Source of the DNA: an uncultured Clostridium sp.
GTDB taxonomy: Bacteria; Bacillota; Clostridia; Lachnospirales; Lachnospiraceae
Assembly: GCA_900539185.1 (NCBI GenBank)
Contig: UQBG01000007.1
Span: 54,671 to 118,670, forward strand
Direction of reading: 5' to 3'
Length of the DNA: 64,000 nt
In this document: in pieces, positions 44,584 through 54,497 of the stretch
How the letters are laid out: every line of letters starts with the position of its first letter
Numbering within the stretch: the first letter of the stretch is position 1
Notes under the pieces: generated by a model
Databases searched by the model: none
Seen by the model: the letters and a program-made list of their open reading frames with translations, nothing else
What the model was told of the DNA's origin: nothing
Program-made: the position numbers and the translations under genes

Positions 44584-45264
44584 CTAGTTCGAAGATGTCG
44601 GCATATATGGGATCAACCGCTTTGCCAGCTCGGATATAGACATGGTCTGCAGCCATACCTTACCCGGTCCGGTTAAGGTTGTCAGGAATAAGCCTTCTCC
44701 TCCAAACAAAACATTCTTAAAACCCTTTACCATCTGAGAATTATATGTAACCGAGCTTTCCCATGCTGCTACATTACCGGTATCGATCACCAGCTTCTCA
44801 CCGGCTGCCAGATTCACTTCACGAATAGAACCATCCAGCTCACAGAACACAAGACCCTGACCGACATACTGCTGTAGGATAAAGCCCTCTCCACCGAACA
44901 GTCCGCCCTTGGCATTGGTTACAAATGCCTTCAGCTCCACACCCGGTGTTGCACACAAAAATGCCCCTTTCTGTGCAATAATGTTGTAGTCCGGTCGAAT
45001 CTCAAAAACCTTAATCTCTCCCGGAACGGAACTGGCCAGCGTAATGTGCTGATCCGGTGCCTTTGCGGTATAGGTAGCCATGAATAAAGACTCGCCACTA
45101 AACATCCGGCCAAAGCCTTTCATCAGACCGCCTTTCATGTTCGTCGACATCTCCATATTATCACTCATCCAGCTCATGCCGCCAGACTGTGTATAAATAT
45201 GCTCTCCTGCGTCCAGCCTCAATGTAACTGCCGGCATAGCGCCGCCCCAAATCTCATACTTCAT
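44584..45264 (-). CDS. TIGR00266 family protein (AIM24-like)
   Basis: A 226-residue beta-rich protein. The opening AMPAVTLRLDAGEHIYTQSGGMSWM and the segments MKGGLMKGFGRMFSGESLFM and FGGEGLFLTTLTGPGKVWLQ are hallmarks of TIGR00266 proteins, a family related to yeast AIM24 and of unknown function. It has no signal peptide or membrane helix. A GGAGG site precedes the ATG. It is a single-gene unit with its own terminator. Confidence 0.88.
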   Translation of the reverse strand: MKYEIWGGAMPAVTLRLDAGEHIYTQSGGMSWMSDNMEMSTNMKGGLMKGFGRMFSGESLFMATYTAKAPDQHITLASSVPGEIKVFEIRPDYNIIAQKGAFLCATPGVELKAFVTNAKGGLFGGEGFILQQYVGQGLVFCELDGSIREVNLAAGEKLVIDTGNVAAWESSVTYNSQMVKGFKNVLFGGEGLFLTTLTGPGKVWLQTMSISELAKRLIPYMPTSSN

Positions 45265-45391
45265 ATTCTAACATCCTCCTCTTATTCAATGATGTGCATT
45301 ATGCACTCAGATAGTTATAGTATACCTTGCTTTCTCCATCTGCGTCAATAGCGGAGGCCCTGTCGATTTTCTTACATTGCACCGGCACTCC

Positions 45392-47758
45392 CTACCATCC
45401 AAACGCCAGTCCGATCAACCGCACACAAAAGCATGCCAGCCATGCGATTCCACACTGCATAAACACAACCAGCACTGCATTCTTGCTTCCCAGTTCTCTC
45501 TTCACTGCTGCTATCGCTGCTACACATGGCGTATACAGCAGAGAAAAGATCAAAAAGATCACTGCGGAAAACGGCGTAAATATCGTACTCAGACTCTGTC
45601 CGCCCAACAGGACATTCAGGGTACTGACCACACTTTCCTTTGCCGTAAATCCTGTAATCAATGCTGTGGATATTCTCCAGTCTCCCAGTCCCAACGGTTT
45701 CAAAATCGGAACAACCAGTCCACCGACCAGTGCCAGCAGACTCTGTGAGGAATCTGTCACGACGTTCAGACGCAGATCAAAGCTCTGTAAAAACCATATA
45801 ATCACCGATGCCAGAAATATCACTGTAAATGCTTTAGAGACAAAGTCCTTCGCCTTCTCTCCGATCAAATGCAGAACATTGCCGGCACTCGGAAAACGAT
45901 AGTTCGGAAGCTCCATAACAAACGGAACCGGAGCCCCCTTAAATGCGGTTCCCTTTAACAATACCGCAAATACAATTCCCATTATAATACCGCCAAAATA
46001 AAGTCCGATCATAACCAATGCCGCATACTTCGGGAAAAATGCAGCCGCAAACAAGCTATAGATCGGCAGTTTCGCCGAACAGCTCATAAATGGAGTTAAC
46101 AGAATCGTCATCTTCCGATCCCGATCCGAAGGCAGCGTTCTGGTTGCCATAATCGCCGGCACCGAACATCCAAAACCAATCAGCATCGGCACAAAGCTCC
46201 GACCGGACAAACCGATTTTTCGTAATGGTCGATCCATCACAAATGCCACTCGCGCCATATATCCGCTATCCTCTAAGATCGACAGAAAGAAAAACAAGAC
46301 CACGATCGTCGGCAGGAAGCTCAATACACTTCCCACTCCGGCAAAGATTCCATCTATTACCAAAGAATGTACTACCGGGTTAATCCCATATGCCGTTAAC
46401 CCCTTATCACATAGTCCCGTCAGCCACTGAATCCCCAGATCCAACCAGTCTGACAGCTGCTTTCCGATCAGCCCAAAGGTCAGATAAAAGATCAATGACA
46501 TAATACACACAAACATCGGGATCGCAGTATACTTTCCCGTTAATATCCGGTCTATCCGGACACTTCGTTTATACTCCCGGCTCTCGGTCGGCTTCACCAC
46601 CGTTTCCCGGCACAGACTCTCTATAAACTGAAATCTGGTATCAGCCAGTGCCGCCATCCGATCCTTTCCGCTTTCTTCCTCCATCTGGGTAATTATATGC
46701 TCCAGCGTTTCCTTTTCATTCTCATCCAGATGCAAAGCCTCCAGAATCCGTTCATCTCCCTCTACCAGCTTTGTCGCCGCAAATCGTCTCGGGATCTTAT
46801 ACTTTAGAGCATGATCCTCGATCAGGTGAATAATGGCATGGATACATCGATGCATCGCCCCATGATCTTCTCCGTCCGGATCACAAAAATCCAACCGTCC
46901 AGGCCGTTCCCGATGGCGTGCCACATGAATCGCATGCTCTACTAACTCATCGATTCCTTCATTTTTTGTGGCAGAGATTGGAACAACCGGAATTCCAAGT
47001 GCCGCTTCCAGTTCATTTACACGGATCGTACCTCCGTTTTCCCGTACCTCATCCATCATATTCAGTGCCAATACCATAGGAATATCTAACTCAATCAACT
47101 GTATCGTCAGATAGAGATTTCGTTCAATATTTGTAGCATCCAGAATATTGATGATACCGCGTGGTCGATCCTTAAGTAAATATTCTCTCGTTACGATCTC
47201 TTCATTTGTATAAGGGGATAATGAATAGATACCCGGCAGATCTACTACCGTTGCCTCCGGATGGTTGCGAATCTGTCCATCCTTCCGGTCTACCGTCACA
47301 CCGGGAAAATTCCCCACATGCTGTCTGGAACCGGTCAGCTGATTAAACAATGTCGTCTTTCCACAGTTCTGATTGCCTGCCAACGCAAACGAAATTGCCT
47401 CACCCTCCGGAATCTCACTGCCCCTTACCTGCATGGTATAGGTCTTTCGAGCCGTTGTGTCAGCCTCACCCACACCCGGATGTAATATTGCAGCTGCAGG
47501 TGTGTTCTCCCGATGGTATTTATGTGCCGTATGTATATCCTTCAACCGGATATTGGCCGCATCCTCTTTTCGAATGGTCAACTCATACCCGCGCACCCGC
47601 AGTTCCAGCGGATCTCCCATAGGGGCTATTTTAACTAAAGTCACCTCCGTATTCGGTGTCAGGCCCATATCCAATATGTGCTTCCGAAGCGAAGGTGACT
47701 CACAGTATACTTCCTCAATTATTGCATCTTTTCCTACTTCCAGCTTATCTAATGTCAT
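45392..47758 (-). CDS. feoB: Ferrous iron transporter FeoB with fused N-terminal FeoA domain
   Basis: A 788-residue Fe(II) importer. Residues about 1-75 are a FeoA SH3-like domain (MTLDKLEVGKDAIIEE; LRKHILDMGLTPNTEVTLV). The G domain begins near residue 125 with ALAGNQNCGKTTLFNQLTGS, switch region VGNFPGVTVDRK, G3 VVDLPGIYSLSPY and G4 LNMMDE. The membrane part has the FeoB gate motifs FVPMLIGFGCSVPAIMATRT and YTPCVAAIAAVKRELG. FeoA is normally a separate small protein; here it is linked. The gene stands alone and no FeoC is present. Iron-responsive control is likely but no Fur box was identified. Confidence 0.93.
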   Translation of the reverse strand: MTLDKLEVGKDAIIEEVYCESPSLRKHILDMGLTPNTEVTLVKIAPMGDPLELRVRGYELTIRKEDAANIRLKDIHTAHKYHRENTPAAAILHPGVGEADTTARKTYTMQVRGSEIPEGEAISFALAGNQNCGKTTLFNQLTGSRQHVGNFPGVTVDRKDGQIRNHPEATVVDLPGIYSLSPYTNEEIVTREYLLKDRPRGIINILDATNIERNLYLTIQLIELDIPMVLALNMMDEVRENGGTIRVNELEAALGIPVVPISATKNEGIDELVEHAIHVARHRERPGRLDFCDPDGEDHGAMHRCIHAIIHLIEDHALKYKIPRRFAATKLVEGDERILEALHLDENEKETLEHIITQMEEESGKDRMAALADTRFQFIESLCRETVVKPTESREYKRSVRIDRILTGKYTAIPMFVCIMSLIFYLTFGLIGKQLSDWLDLGIQWLTGLCDKGLTAYGINPVVHSLVIDGIFAGVGSVLSFLPTIVVLFFFLSILEDSGYMARVAFVMDRPLRKIGLSGRSFVPMLIGFGCSVPAIMATRTLPSDRDRKMTILLTPFMSCSAKLPIYSLFAAAFFPKYAALVMIGLYFGGIIMGIVFAVLLKGTAFKGAPVPFVMELPNYRFPSAGNVLHLIGEKAKDFVSKAFTVIFLASVIIWFLQSFDLRLNVVTDSSQSLLALVGGLVVPILKPLGLGDWRISTALITGFTAKESVVSTLNVLLGGQSLSTIFTPFSAVIFLIFSLLYTPCVAAIAAVKRELGSKNAVLVVFMQCGIAWLACFCVRLIGLAFGW

Positions 47759-47872
47759 AGCTTATTCCCTATTCCTTATCTATGTAATGATGTCTTACCT
47801 TACTGCTAAATCCACTATCATTATGTTAGGAACAAACCAAAAAAGCAATAGAAAGATGATAATTTTTATCAA

Positions 47873-48304
47873 TTATTTTGTTTTCAAATCTTCCTGCGAC
47901 AGCAGCTTTATCTTGCTCTTGCTCAATACATCCACTGCACGCTCTACCTCATCGACCTTAAGAATCAGATAGGCATAATCTCTCTTTCTTGTATTAAAGT
48001 CATACAAATACTCGAGGTTAATGTTTCCCTCCTCCAAAGTCGTCAGAATCTGATGGAGACTGCCAGGCTCATCTGAAATCGCTACTGCCAGGACTGGGGT
48101 AATCGAGAATATATACCCCTGCTCCTTCAATGTCGTTGCAGCCAGATAGGAATCATCTACAATCACTCGCAGAACTCCAAAATCCTTCGTGTCCGCCAAC
48201 GAAATCGCATGCAGGCTCACACCCGCCTGTGCCAACACCTGGGTTACCTCTGCCAGATTGCCAATCTTGTTCTCCACAAATATAGATATCTGCTTTACTG
48301 TCAT
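47873..48304 (-). CDS. Tandem ACT domain protein
   Basis: A 143-residue protein of two ACT domains: VKQISIFVENKIGNLAEVTQ with the Gly-Asn ligand turn, and VLAVAISDEPGSLHQILTTL from about residue 68. ACT domains bind amino acids. In Firmicutes this protein is often paired with a phenylacetate-CoA ligase gene, as here (38 bases downstream of it), so it probably senses an aromatic amino acid or related compound; that is inference from context. Confidence 0.85.
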   Translation of the reverse strand: MTVKQISIFVENKIGNLAEVTQVLAQAGVSLHAISLADTKDFGVLRVIVDDSYLAATTLKEQGYIFSITPVLAVAISDEPGSLHQILTTLEEGNINLEYLYDFNTRKRDYAYLILKVDEVERAVDVLSKSKIKLLSQEDLKTK

Positions 48305-48342
48305 ATAAATACCCCCTTTTCACTCTGCTTCCGGTTCCAATC

Positions 48343-49650
48343 CTAGTTCTGATACAGATTTCTCTTATCGATTACACGAACTGCCTTGCCTTCACTTCTG
48401 GTGATTGACTTCGGTGCAACCAGCTTTACATCTGCATAGATACCCAGCATTGCCTTCAATGCGCTTATCAGTTCCTTCTCTTTTTCTGCAATCTTGCTGA
48501 TAGAATCTGAGAACATCTCCGGTGTCATCTCTACCTGAACCTCCAGATTATCGCTGTTATTTACTCTGGTTACTATGATCTGATAGTTTGCTGCATATCC
48601 CTTATTCAAAAGAACAGTTTCGATCTGGGACGGGAATACATTTACACCCTTTACAATCAGCATATCATCACTTCTGCCAAGCGGCTTTGTCATCTTCACA
48701 TGCGTTCTGCCACAGGAACATTTCTTATGGCTCAGAATACAGATATCTCTGGTCCGATAACGAAGTAATGGAAATGCTTCCTTTGTAATACTGGTAAATA
48801 CCAGCTCACCCTTCTCACCATCCGGCAAAACCTCTCCTGTAACCGGATTAATAACTTCAGCTATAAAATGATCCTCGTTGACATGCATGCCTGTCTGTTC
48901 CTCACACTCAAAGGATACACCCGGTCCGGAAATCTCTGTCAGTCCATAGATGTCATATGCCTTGATTCCCAACTTCTCCTCGATATCATGACGCATCTCC
49001 TCGGTCCATGCCTCTGCGCCGAAGATACCGGCCTTCAGTTTGATCTGGTCTCTTACGCCTCGCTCATGAATCGACTCTGCCAGATAGGCTGCATACGATG
49101 GAGTACAGCATAAAATCGTAGATCCCAGATCTGTCATGAACTGGATCTGACGATCCGTATTACCGGATGACATCGGCAAGGTCAAAGAACCAAGTCTATG
49201 CGATCCGCCATTCAGGCCTGCACCACCGGTGAACAGACCAAATCCGTAACTAACATGTACTACATCATCCTTTGTAGCACCTGCTGCCACTAAGGCTCTC
49301 GCACAACAATCATCCCATAAATCAATATCATGCTGTGTATAAAATGCCACTACCCGTCTACCGGTTGTGCCGCTGGTAGAATGGATCCGTACACAGTTGC
49401 TTAACGGCTCTGCCAGCAATCCATACGGATATTGATCCCTCAGATCATCCTTTGTAATAAACGGAAGCTTGTGCAGGTCTTCTCTGCCCTTAATATCCTC
49501 CGGCTTTATGCCCATCTCATCCATGCGTTCTCTGTAAAACGCAACATTATCATAGACATGCTTCACCTGCTTTACCAGTCGTTCATCCTGCCACGCCTTG
49601 ATCTGCTCCTGAGACGCGCATTCGATCTCCGGCTGAAAATAATTACCCAT
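48343..49650 (-). CDS. paaK: Phenylacetate-CoA ligase
   Basis: A 435-residue adenylate-forming enzyme of the PaaK type, converting phenylacetate or an analogue into its CoA ester. Evidence includes IHSTSGTTGRRVVAFYTQ near residue 92, YGLTEISGPGVSFEC near 235, RYRTRDICIL and GRSDDMLIVKGVNVFPSQIE, plus length (PaaK is about 430-440). Start is ATG 49650 with GGAGG about 8 bases upstream; the longer frame begins at a TTG. It is co-transcribed with the ACT protein gene. In anaerobes it may act on arylacetates from aromatic amino-acid fermentation. Confidence 0.9.
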   Translation of the reverse strand: MGNYFQPEIECASQEQIKAWQDERLVKQVKHVYDNVAFYRERMDEMGIKPEDIKGREDLHKLPFITKDDLRDQYPYGLLAEPLSNCVRIHSTSGTTGRRVVAFYTQHDIDLWDDCCARALVAAGATKDDVVHVSYGFGLFTGGAGLNGGSHRLGSLTLPMSSGNTDRQIQFMTDLGSTILCCTPSYAAYLAESIHERGVRDQIKLKAGIFGAEAWTEEMRHDIEEKLGIKAYDIYGLTEISGPGVSFECEEQTGMHVNEDHFIAEVINPVTGEVLPDGEKGELVFTSITKEAFPLLRYRTRDICILSHKKCSCGRTHVKMTKPLGRSDDMLIVKGVNVFPSQIETVLLNKGYAANYQIIVTRVNNSDNLEVQVEMTPEMFSDSISKIAEKEKELISALKAMLGIYADVKLVAPKSITRSEGKAVRVIDKRNLYQN

Positions 49651-49761
49651 TTGTTTTTCCTCCAACTACTATTGTCATTTGCATATCAAGCAATATTCTT
49701 CTCTGCGATCTTATAAGATAAGAATATCATTTTCTATAATATTCGTAAAGAATAAAATCCC

Positions 49762-51426
49762 TTACTTTACTAAGCCGGAACGATTGATTGCACTGATCAA
49801 CGCATGTGCAGAAGCATCAATGATATCATTCTGAATACCGGCTCCCCATGCAACTGCTCCGTCTTCTCTCTGGATCCCCACATACGCACATGCCTGTGAG
49901 TTTGATCCCACCTGTAATGCATGCTCCTCATAACAGATCAGAGAGAACTTTATATCAAAGTGCTTCTTAATCGCATTTGCAATGGCATCCAACCGTCCAT
50001 TTCCCTGTCCATGGTATACCTTGCGTGCCTGATTAATCTCAATGGTAATCTCTGTCGAAATCTGATCCCCCTGTACAAAATGAGCCTCCAGAAGCCGAAT
50101 CGGATTCTCCACATTTACATAGGTACCCTGGAAGATCTCCAATACCTCACTTGCAGACAGCTCCTTATGCTGATGATCGGAAACCTCCTTTACGGTATAG
50201 CCAAGATCCTCACGCATCTTTGGCGGAAGGTTAAATCCATACTTCTGTTCCAGTAAATATCCGATACCACCCTTACCGGACTGGCTGTTGATACGGATGA
50301 CATCTCCATCGTACTTTCTGCCGACATCCTGCGGATCCAACGGAAGGTACGGAACCGTCCAACGATCACTCTTGCTTTCTTCTCTGCACTTCATACCCTT
50401 TGCAATCGCATCCTGATGAGAGCCGGAAAAGGCTGCAAATACTAACTGACCGGTATATGGTGACCGCTCATATACATGCATTCTGGTTACCCGCTCATAT
50501 AATTCCGTCAACTCCGGTATATTGCTTAAGTCTAACTTTGGATCAACGCCATGTGTATACATGTTCATTGCCAATGTGATAATATCTACGTTACCGGTTC
50601 TTTCACCATTACCGAATAAGGTACCCTCGATCCGGTCTGCACCTGCCAGCAGACCCAACTCTGCATCTGCTACACCACAGCCTCTGTCATTATGCGGATG
50701 AAGGGAAAGAATGACATTCTCCCGATTCTTCATATTTTCACTCATGTACTCGATCTGGCTGGCATATACATGCGGAAGTGACATCTCCACGGTAGCCGGA
50801 AGATTGATAATAACCTTGTTCTCCGGCGTCGGCTGCCATACATCGATCACCGCATTACATACCTCCAATGCATACTCCGGCTCGGTTCCGGTAAAGCTCT
50901 CTGGCGAATACTCAAACTGGAAGTTTCCGCCATCCTCTTCTGCCAACTGCTTCAACAGCTTCGCACCGGAAACAGCGATCTCCAGAATCTCCTGCTTTGA
51001 CTTCTTAAATACCTGCTCCCGCTGTGCCACAGAGGTAGAGTTGTACAAATGTACAACGGCCTTCTTACAGCCGCGTACAGCTTCAAAGGTCTTCTTGATG
51101 ATATGTTCTCTGGACTGGGTCAGTACCTGTACAGTCACATCATCCGGGATCAGATCCTCTTCAATCAATGTTCGCAAAAAGGTGTACTCTGTCTCCGATG
51201 CTGCCGGGAATCCGACCTCGATTTCCTTGAATCCGATCTTTACCAACATCTTGAAGAACTCAACCTTTTCCTCTAAGCTCATCGGTACGATCAATGCCTG
51301 ATTGCCATCTCGCAAATCTACGGAACACCACTGTGGTGCATGATCAATGTACTCCTTATGGGTCCACTTCAAACACTCTACAGGTGGCATAAAATAACCT
51401 CTTTGATACTTCTGATAATTCTTCAT
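49762..51426 (-). CDS. leuA: 2-isopropylmalate synthase, long form
   Basis: A 554-residue enzyme that condenses acetyl-CoA with 2-oxoisovalerate, the first step of leucine synthesis. The TIM-barrel catalytic part shows CSVDLRDGNQALIVPMSLEE, LHPHNDRGCGVADAELGL and GTLFGNGERTGNVD; the C-terminal LeuA regulatory domain (about 430-554) should bind leucine for feedback inhibition. Length and sequence fit the fungal/actinobacterial-like LeuA2 branch. ATG 51426 has GAGGAGG 8 bases upstream. A T-box leader precedes it. No other leu genes are in the window. Confidence 0.93.
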   Translation of the reverse strand: MKNYQKYQRGYFMPPVECLKWTHKEYIDHAPQWCSVDLRDGNQALIVPMSLEEKVEFFKMLVKIGFKEIEVGFPAASETEYTFLRTLIEEDLIPDDVTVQVLTQSREHIIKKTFEAVRGCKKAVVHLYNSTSVAQREQVFKKSKQEILEIAVSGAKLLKQLAEEDGGNFQFEYSPESFTGTEPEYALEVCNAVIDVWQPTPENKVIINLPATVEMSLPHVYASQIEYMSENMKNRENVILSLHPHNDRGCGVADAELGLLAGADRIEGTLFGNGERTGNVDIITLAMNMYTHGVDPKLDLSNIPELTELYERVTRMHVYERSPYTGQLVFAAFSGSHQDAIAKGMKCREESKSDRWTVPYLPLDPQDVGRKYDGDVIRINSQSGKGGIGYLLEQKYGFNLPPKMREDLGYTVKEVSDHQHKELSASEVLEIFQGTYVNVENPIRLLEAHFVQGDQISTEITIEINQARKVYHGQGNGRLDAIANAIKKHFDIKFSLICYEEHALQVGSNSQACAYVGIQREDGAVAWGAGIQNDIIDASAHALISAINRSGLVK

Positions 51427-51508
51427 TCTGTTACCTCCTCGTAATCTCACAAAACTCTGTACTACCGTATCCTATGAAAACTGTGACCGCCGTATGCTCT
51501 CCTGAATA

Positions 51509-51800
51509 TAAAAAGCCTTACGCCTCTAGCTTACTTAGAGACGTAAGGCTGTCCTTACGCGGTACCACTCTAATTCATACTTTATGTATGCTCTCTTCAC
51601 AGATACGAACCCCGGAAACATCGTTTCCTAACAATGGTCTTATATCCTCCTGTCATAACGGTCAGGAACCGGCAAAACCTACTCTTTTACTTCAGCCCGC
51701 TGCTCAAAGGCCAGTTCAAACACACTCCGCAACTGTCTCGCACCATCCGACAGTTCTCTGTCTGCATCCTGTATTCTACTATTCCTTCTCTTCGCATTTC
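51509..51800 (-). promoter_or_regulatory. T-box leader of leuA, probably leucine-specific
   Basis: The gene-free stretch between leuA and the chemoreceptor holds a T-box. On the minus strand the antiterminator core AGAGTGGTACCGCG (51558-51571) matches the T-box consensus. Stem I has the apical GGATGGTGCGAG (51737-51748). A candidate specifier GAA-CUG occurs at about 51712-51717, which would read leucine. Uncharged tRNA would stabilise the antiterminator and allow leuA expression. Exact 5' end and specifier need a structure model. Confidence 0.88.
51512..51549 (-). terminator. T-box terminator hairpin
   Basis: AGCCTTACGTCTCT pairs with AGAGGCGTAAGGCT around an AAGTAAGCT loop, followed by TTTTTAT on the minus strand; it is the competitor of the T-box antiterminator. 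Confidence 0.85.
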
Positions 51801-51808
51801 TAACTAGT

Positions 51809-51837
51809 ACGTTAGCACAACCGCACCGGTTTGTCAA
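51809..51837 (-). promoter_or_regulatory. Promoter of the T-box leuA transcript
   Basis: TTGACA (51832-51837), 17 bases, TAACGT (51809-51814) on the minus strand, partly overlapping the stop codon of the chemoreceptor gene. Confidence 0.7.
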
Positions 51838-53600
51838 TCATCTATCACAAAATCATTCATTCGATTTTCTAATATCTCTGCGATTCCGCGAAGCTCATTT
51901 ACACTCTCGGATATCTGATTTACGATGTTGCTTACCTCTGCCACAGATGCGGAAGTCTCCTCTGTTCCGGCGGCATTCTCCTCTGCAATCGCCGTCAGAT
52001 TCTGTACAATATCAATGACATTTACTCTTGCATTATCCAGCACCTGTGTCTTATCGGCAATGTTGCTCACACCACCGATTGACTTCTCAATCTGATCCGA
52101 CAGGTTCTTAAACTCCTGCTCAATCTTGTGAATATTCTGATTCTGTTCTTCCATGATCTGCATTACATCGTTCATGGTACCAACTGCCTCGTTCGAATCC
52201 GCGATCAGCATATTGATAATCTCAGCAATCTGTCTGGCAGACTCATTTGACTGCTCGGCCAGCTTCTGAATCTGTGACGCAACCACTGCAAAGCCTCTTC
52301 CCTGTTCTCCGGCATGCGCGGCTTCAATCGATGCATTCAGCGATAACAGATTCGTCTGCTCTGCGATAAAGGTAATCAAATCGGTTGCCTCCCGGATCTT
52401 CATTGCAGACTCATTGGTATTATTGGTCTGTCGGTAAATCAAATCAATAGACTCCTTCGCCTTACCATTGATCGTATTCAGATCCTGCAGGCTTCGGGAT
52501 GCCTCATCTCCGGCACTCTTCATAGAATCCGCATACGCATACAGGTTGTTCACCTCGCAGTTGGTTTCTTCTACCATATTTCCCATCTGGACAACATTTT
52601 CTGTGGCACGCTGTGTCTCCTCTGCCTGGGAGCTGGCACCCTCTGCGATCTCATACACGGCCTTCTCCACCTGCTCTACATTACCGGCCGTCTGCTGTGC
52701 ATGCTCATCCAGTGCCTTTGCTGCTGTATACAGATGACTGCTCTGCTGCTTAATCTCTGCCACGACTGCCTCAAACTGATTCCGCAGTTCGTTCAGGGCA
52801 CGTCCCATCTGGCCGACTTCATCCTTCCGTTTATCCATCTGTTCCTGCCGCTCATCTTCACGCAGATCCAATGTTGAAAAACGATTTGTAATCCCCGACA
52901 TCTCACTGATCGGCTTTGCAATCAGATATGCCACTGCCACAGCAATACCGACACATACGATAAACGCAACAATAATCGCGATCATTGTCCGCAGTAATAT
53001 CCGATTAACATCCTTTGTAATCTCTGATCGATCGGCGGATATGATCAGTAAAAATCCGTGGTCTACATCCGGATAAACGCCTGCATACTTAATCGTTCCG
53101 CGGAAATCATACTCGTAAACATCGGTCTCCACCGTTTTACCGGCTGCAATATCACTCAGCAATCCCTTTACTACGGAATTCTCTACCGGCTGACCGATCT
53201 TATCTGCCATCGGATGATACAACATGGTTCCGTTCAGATCAACGACATATGCATAACTGCTGTCCTTACCGTTGATCTGAATCCGTTTCAACAAGTTCTG
53301 CACCTGTGTCGTATCAATGCACTCCAGCCCCGACTCGTCCACATAGCTTGCCAGCATCTCTCCGTATGCCATCGTCACATCATCCATGTAGTTCTTCTGC
53401 ATCTCCGAAAAAGTCTTTGTCGTAGCCGGTCGTACTGTCAGCCAGATCAACGCTGCACACACAATGATCGTAACCGCCACCGTCAGAATAATCCTGGTTC
53501 GAATCGAATGAATGAATCCCACTCTCACATCTGCCTGCAGCTTCTGATGCAGTTCCTGCTGATGCTCCTTCCTGTTATCGATAGCCTCTTGATGTTCCAT
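51834..53600 (-). CDS. Methyl-accepting chemotaxis protein with Cache sensor
   Basis: A 588-residue chemoreceptor. A transmembrane helix at about 30-52 is followed by an extracellular single-Cache-like domain (SYAYVVDLNGTMLYHPM; YAGVYPDVDHGFLLIISAD), a second helix at about 205-228, a HAMP domain (AKPISEMSGITNRFSTLDL) and a long signalling coiled coil with the hairpin tip AEQTNLLSLNASIEAAHAGE. It would pass ligand signals to CheA/CheW. No flagellar or che genes lie nearby. GGGGG precedes the ATG. Confidence 0.9.
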   Translation of the reverse strand: MEHQEAIDNRKEHQQELHQKLQADVRVGFIHSIRTRIILTVAVTIIVCAALIWLTVRPATTKTFSEMQKNYMDDVTMAYGEMLASYVDESGLECIDTTQVQNLLKRIQINGKDSSYAYVVDLNGTMLYHPMADKIGQPVENSVVKGLLSDIAAGKTVETDVYEYDFRGTIKYAGVYPDVDHGFLLIISADRSEITKDVNRILLRTMIAIIVAFIVCVGIAVAVAYLIAKPISEMSGITNRFSTLDLREDERQEQMDKRKDEVGQMGRALNELRNQFEAVVAEIKQQSSHLYTAAKALDEHAQQTAGNVEQVEKAVYEIAEGASSQAEETQRATENVVQMGNMVEETNCEVNNLYAYADSMKSAGDEASRSLQDLNTINGKAKESIDLIYRQTNNTNESAMKIREATDLITFIAEQTNLLSLNASIEAAHAGEQGRGFAVVASQIQKLAEQSNESARQIAEIINMLIADSNEAVGTMNDVMQIMEEQNQNIHKIEQEFKNLSDQIEKSIGGVSNIADKTQVLDNARVNVIDIVQNLTAIAEENAAGTEETSASVAEVSNIVNQISESVNELRGIAEILENRMNDFVIDD

Positions 53601-53802
53601 AACACAATCCCCCTTTAATTCCTCTCTGGAATGTCCTCCAACTCATTTCATTTGATTTTTTAGCAATATTATATAATAACATATAGCAAAAAGCAATATT
53701 TTGCACAATAATATACAAAACAGAACAACGTTTTTTCAACGGATGCTTTTAGTGATTTCAAAATTTATCTTTTCTTCAGATGCTTTCGATTTTGCTCCGG
53801 TA

Positions 53803-54261
53803 TCACTTCTGCTCTAATGTACAAAGCAGCCCTTCACAGCCTTCCCGCACATCCAGATAGGTCTGGGTAAAATCACCGGTATACCAAGGATCCGCTATGT
53901 CCCGGTCGCTTCCGGCAAAGCTTAACAGCTTATAAATCTTGTGTTCTTCGTCTCTGCCGCCTATGATACGGAGCATATTTCGAATATTGGCATCATCCAT
54001 TCCGATCAAATAGTCGTAGGTCTCGTAGTCCTGCCGTGTCATCTGCCGGGCCCGATGAGGAATCACCGGGATGCCCTCCTGCTGAAGCTTTCTTATAGTT
54101 CCATGATGCGGTGGGTTGCCAATTTCCTCCCGACTGGTGGCCGCGGAGTCGATCTCGTATTTTGTTTCTAAGCCCTGCTGCCAAACCAGATCGGCGAAAA
54201 CGCTCTGGCTCATAGTGCTGCGGCATATATTGCCGTGGCAGATGAAAAGTACTTTAATCAT
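53803..54261 (-). CDS. Low-molecular-weight protein tyrosine phosphatase
   Basis: A 152-residue phosphatase with the catalytic loop LFICHGNICRSTM (Cys8, Arg14) at the start and the general acid in ADPWYTGDFTQTY near residue 122. Such enzymes remove phosphate from tyrosine or arginine in bacterial signalling and capsule control. Length matches the family (about 150). It borders the AT-rich island; a decayed copy of its first codons and leader lies at 63154-63245 on the far side, suggesting that the island entered at this gene and now supplies its 5' end. The 200 bases after its stop codon (53601-53802) hold nothing I recognise. Confidence 0.9.
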   Translation of the reverse strand: MIKVLFICHGNICRSTMSQSVFADLVWQQGLETKYEIDSAATSREEIGNPPHHGTIRKLQQEGIPVIPHRARQMTRQDYETYDYLIGMDDANIRNMLRIIGGRDEEHKIYKLLSFAGSDRDIADPWYTGDFTQTYLDVREGCEGLLCTLEQK

Positions 54262-54310
54262 AAAATTCTCCTGTTTTGAAATGCCCTATAATGCCGAGTT
54301 TTGCAAGGTT
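54231..54310. repeat. Island boundary repeat, left copy
   Basis: Covers codons 1-10 of the phosphatase and its leader. It aligns, with mismatches and gaps, to 63168-63245: shared blocks include TGCCGTGGCA, ATGAA, GTACTTT, ATCAT, CTCCT, TGTTTTG, AATGCCCT and GTTTTGCAAGG in the same order. Confidence 0.6.
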
Positions 54311-54399
54311 TTATCGGCTTTTTCGAGCATTGTATTTTTCTTGTTTAAAACTACACTTTTTGCAAAATAATGCAAAACGGGGCAAACGGATGCCTTGTG

Positions 54400-54418
54400 T
54401 AGTAGTCAAATCGTAGTC
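54400..54418. repeat. TAGTAGTCaAATCGTAGTC motif, left copy
   Basis: A near-copy (TAGTAGTCTAATCCGTAGTA) lies at 63072-63091, just inside the other island edge. The pair could be arm-type recombinase sites. The remaining bases from 54311 to 54497 contain no gene I can support. Confidence 0.4.
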
Positions 54419-54497
54419 AGTTAAGGGGGCTCAGACTACCGACTGGGGGTGTGCACCACTAAAATCAAGATTTTTTCACTAATTATCGAATACATTT

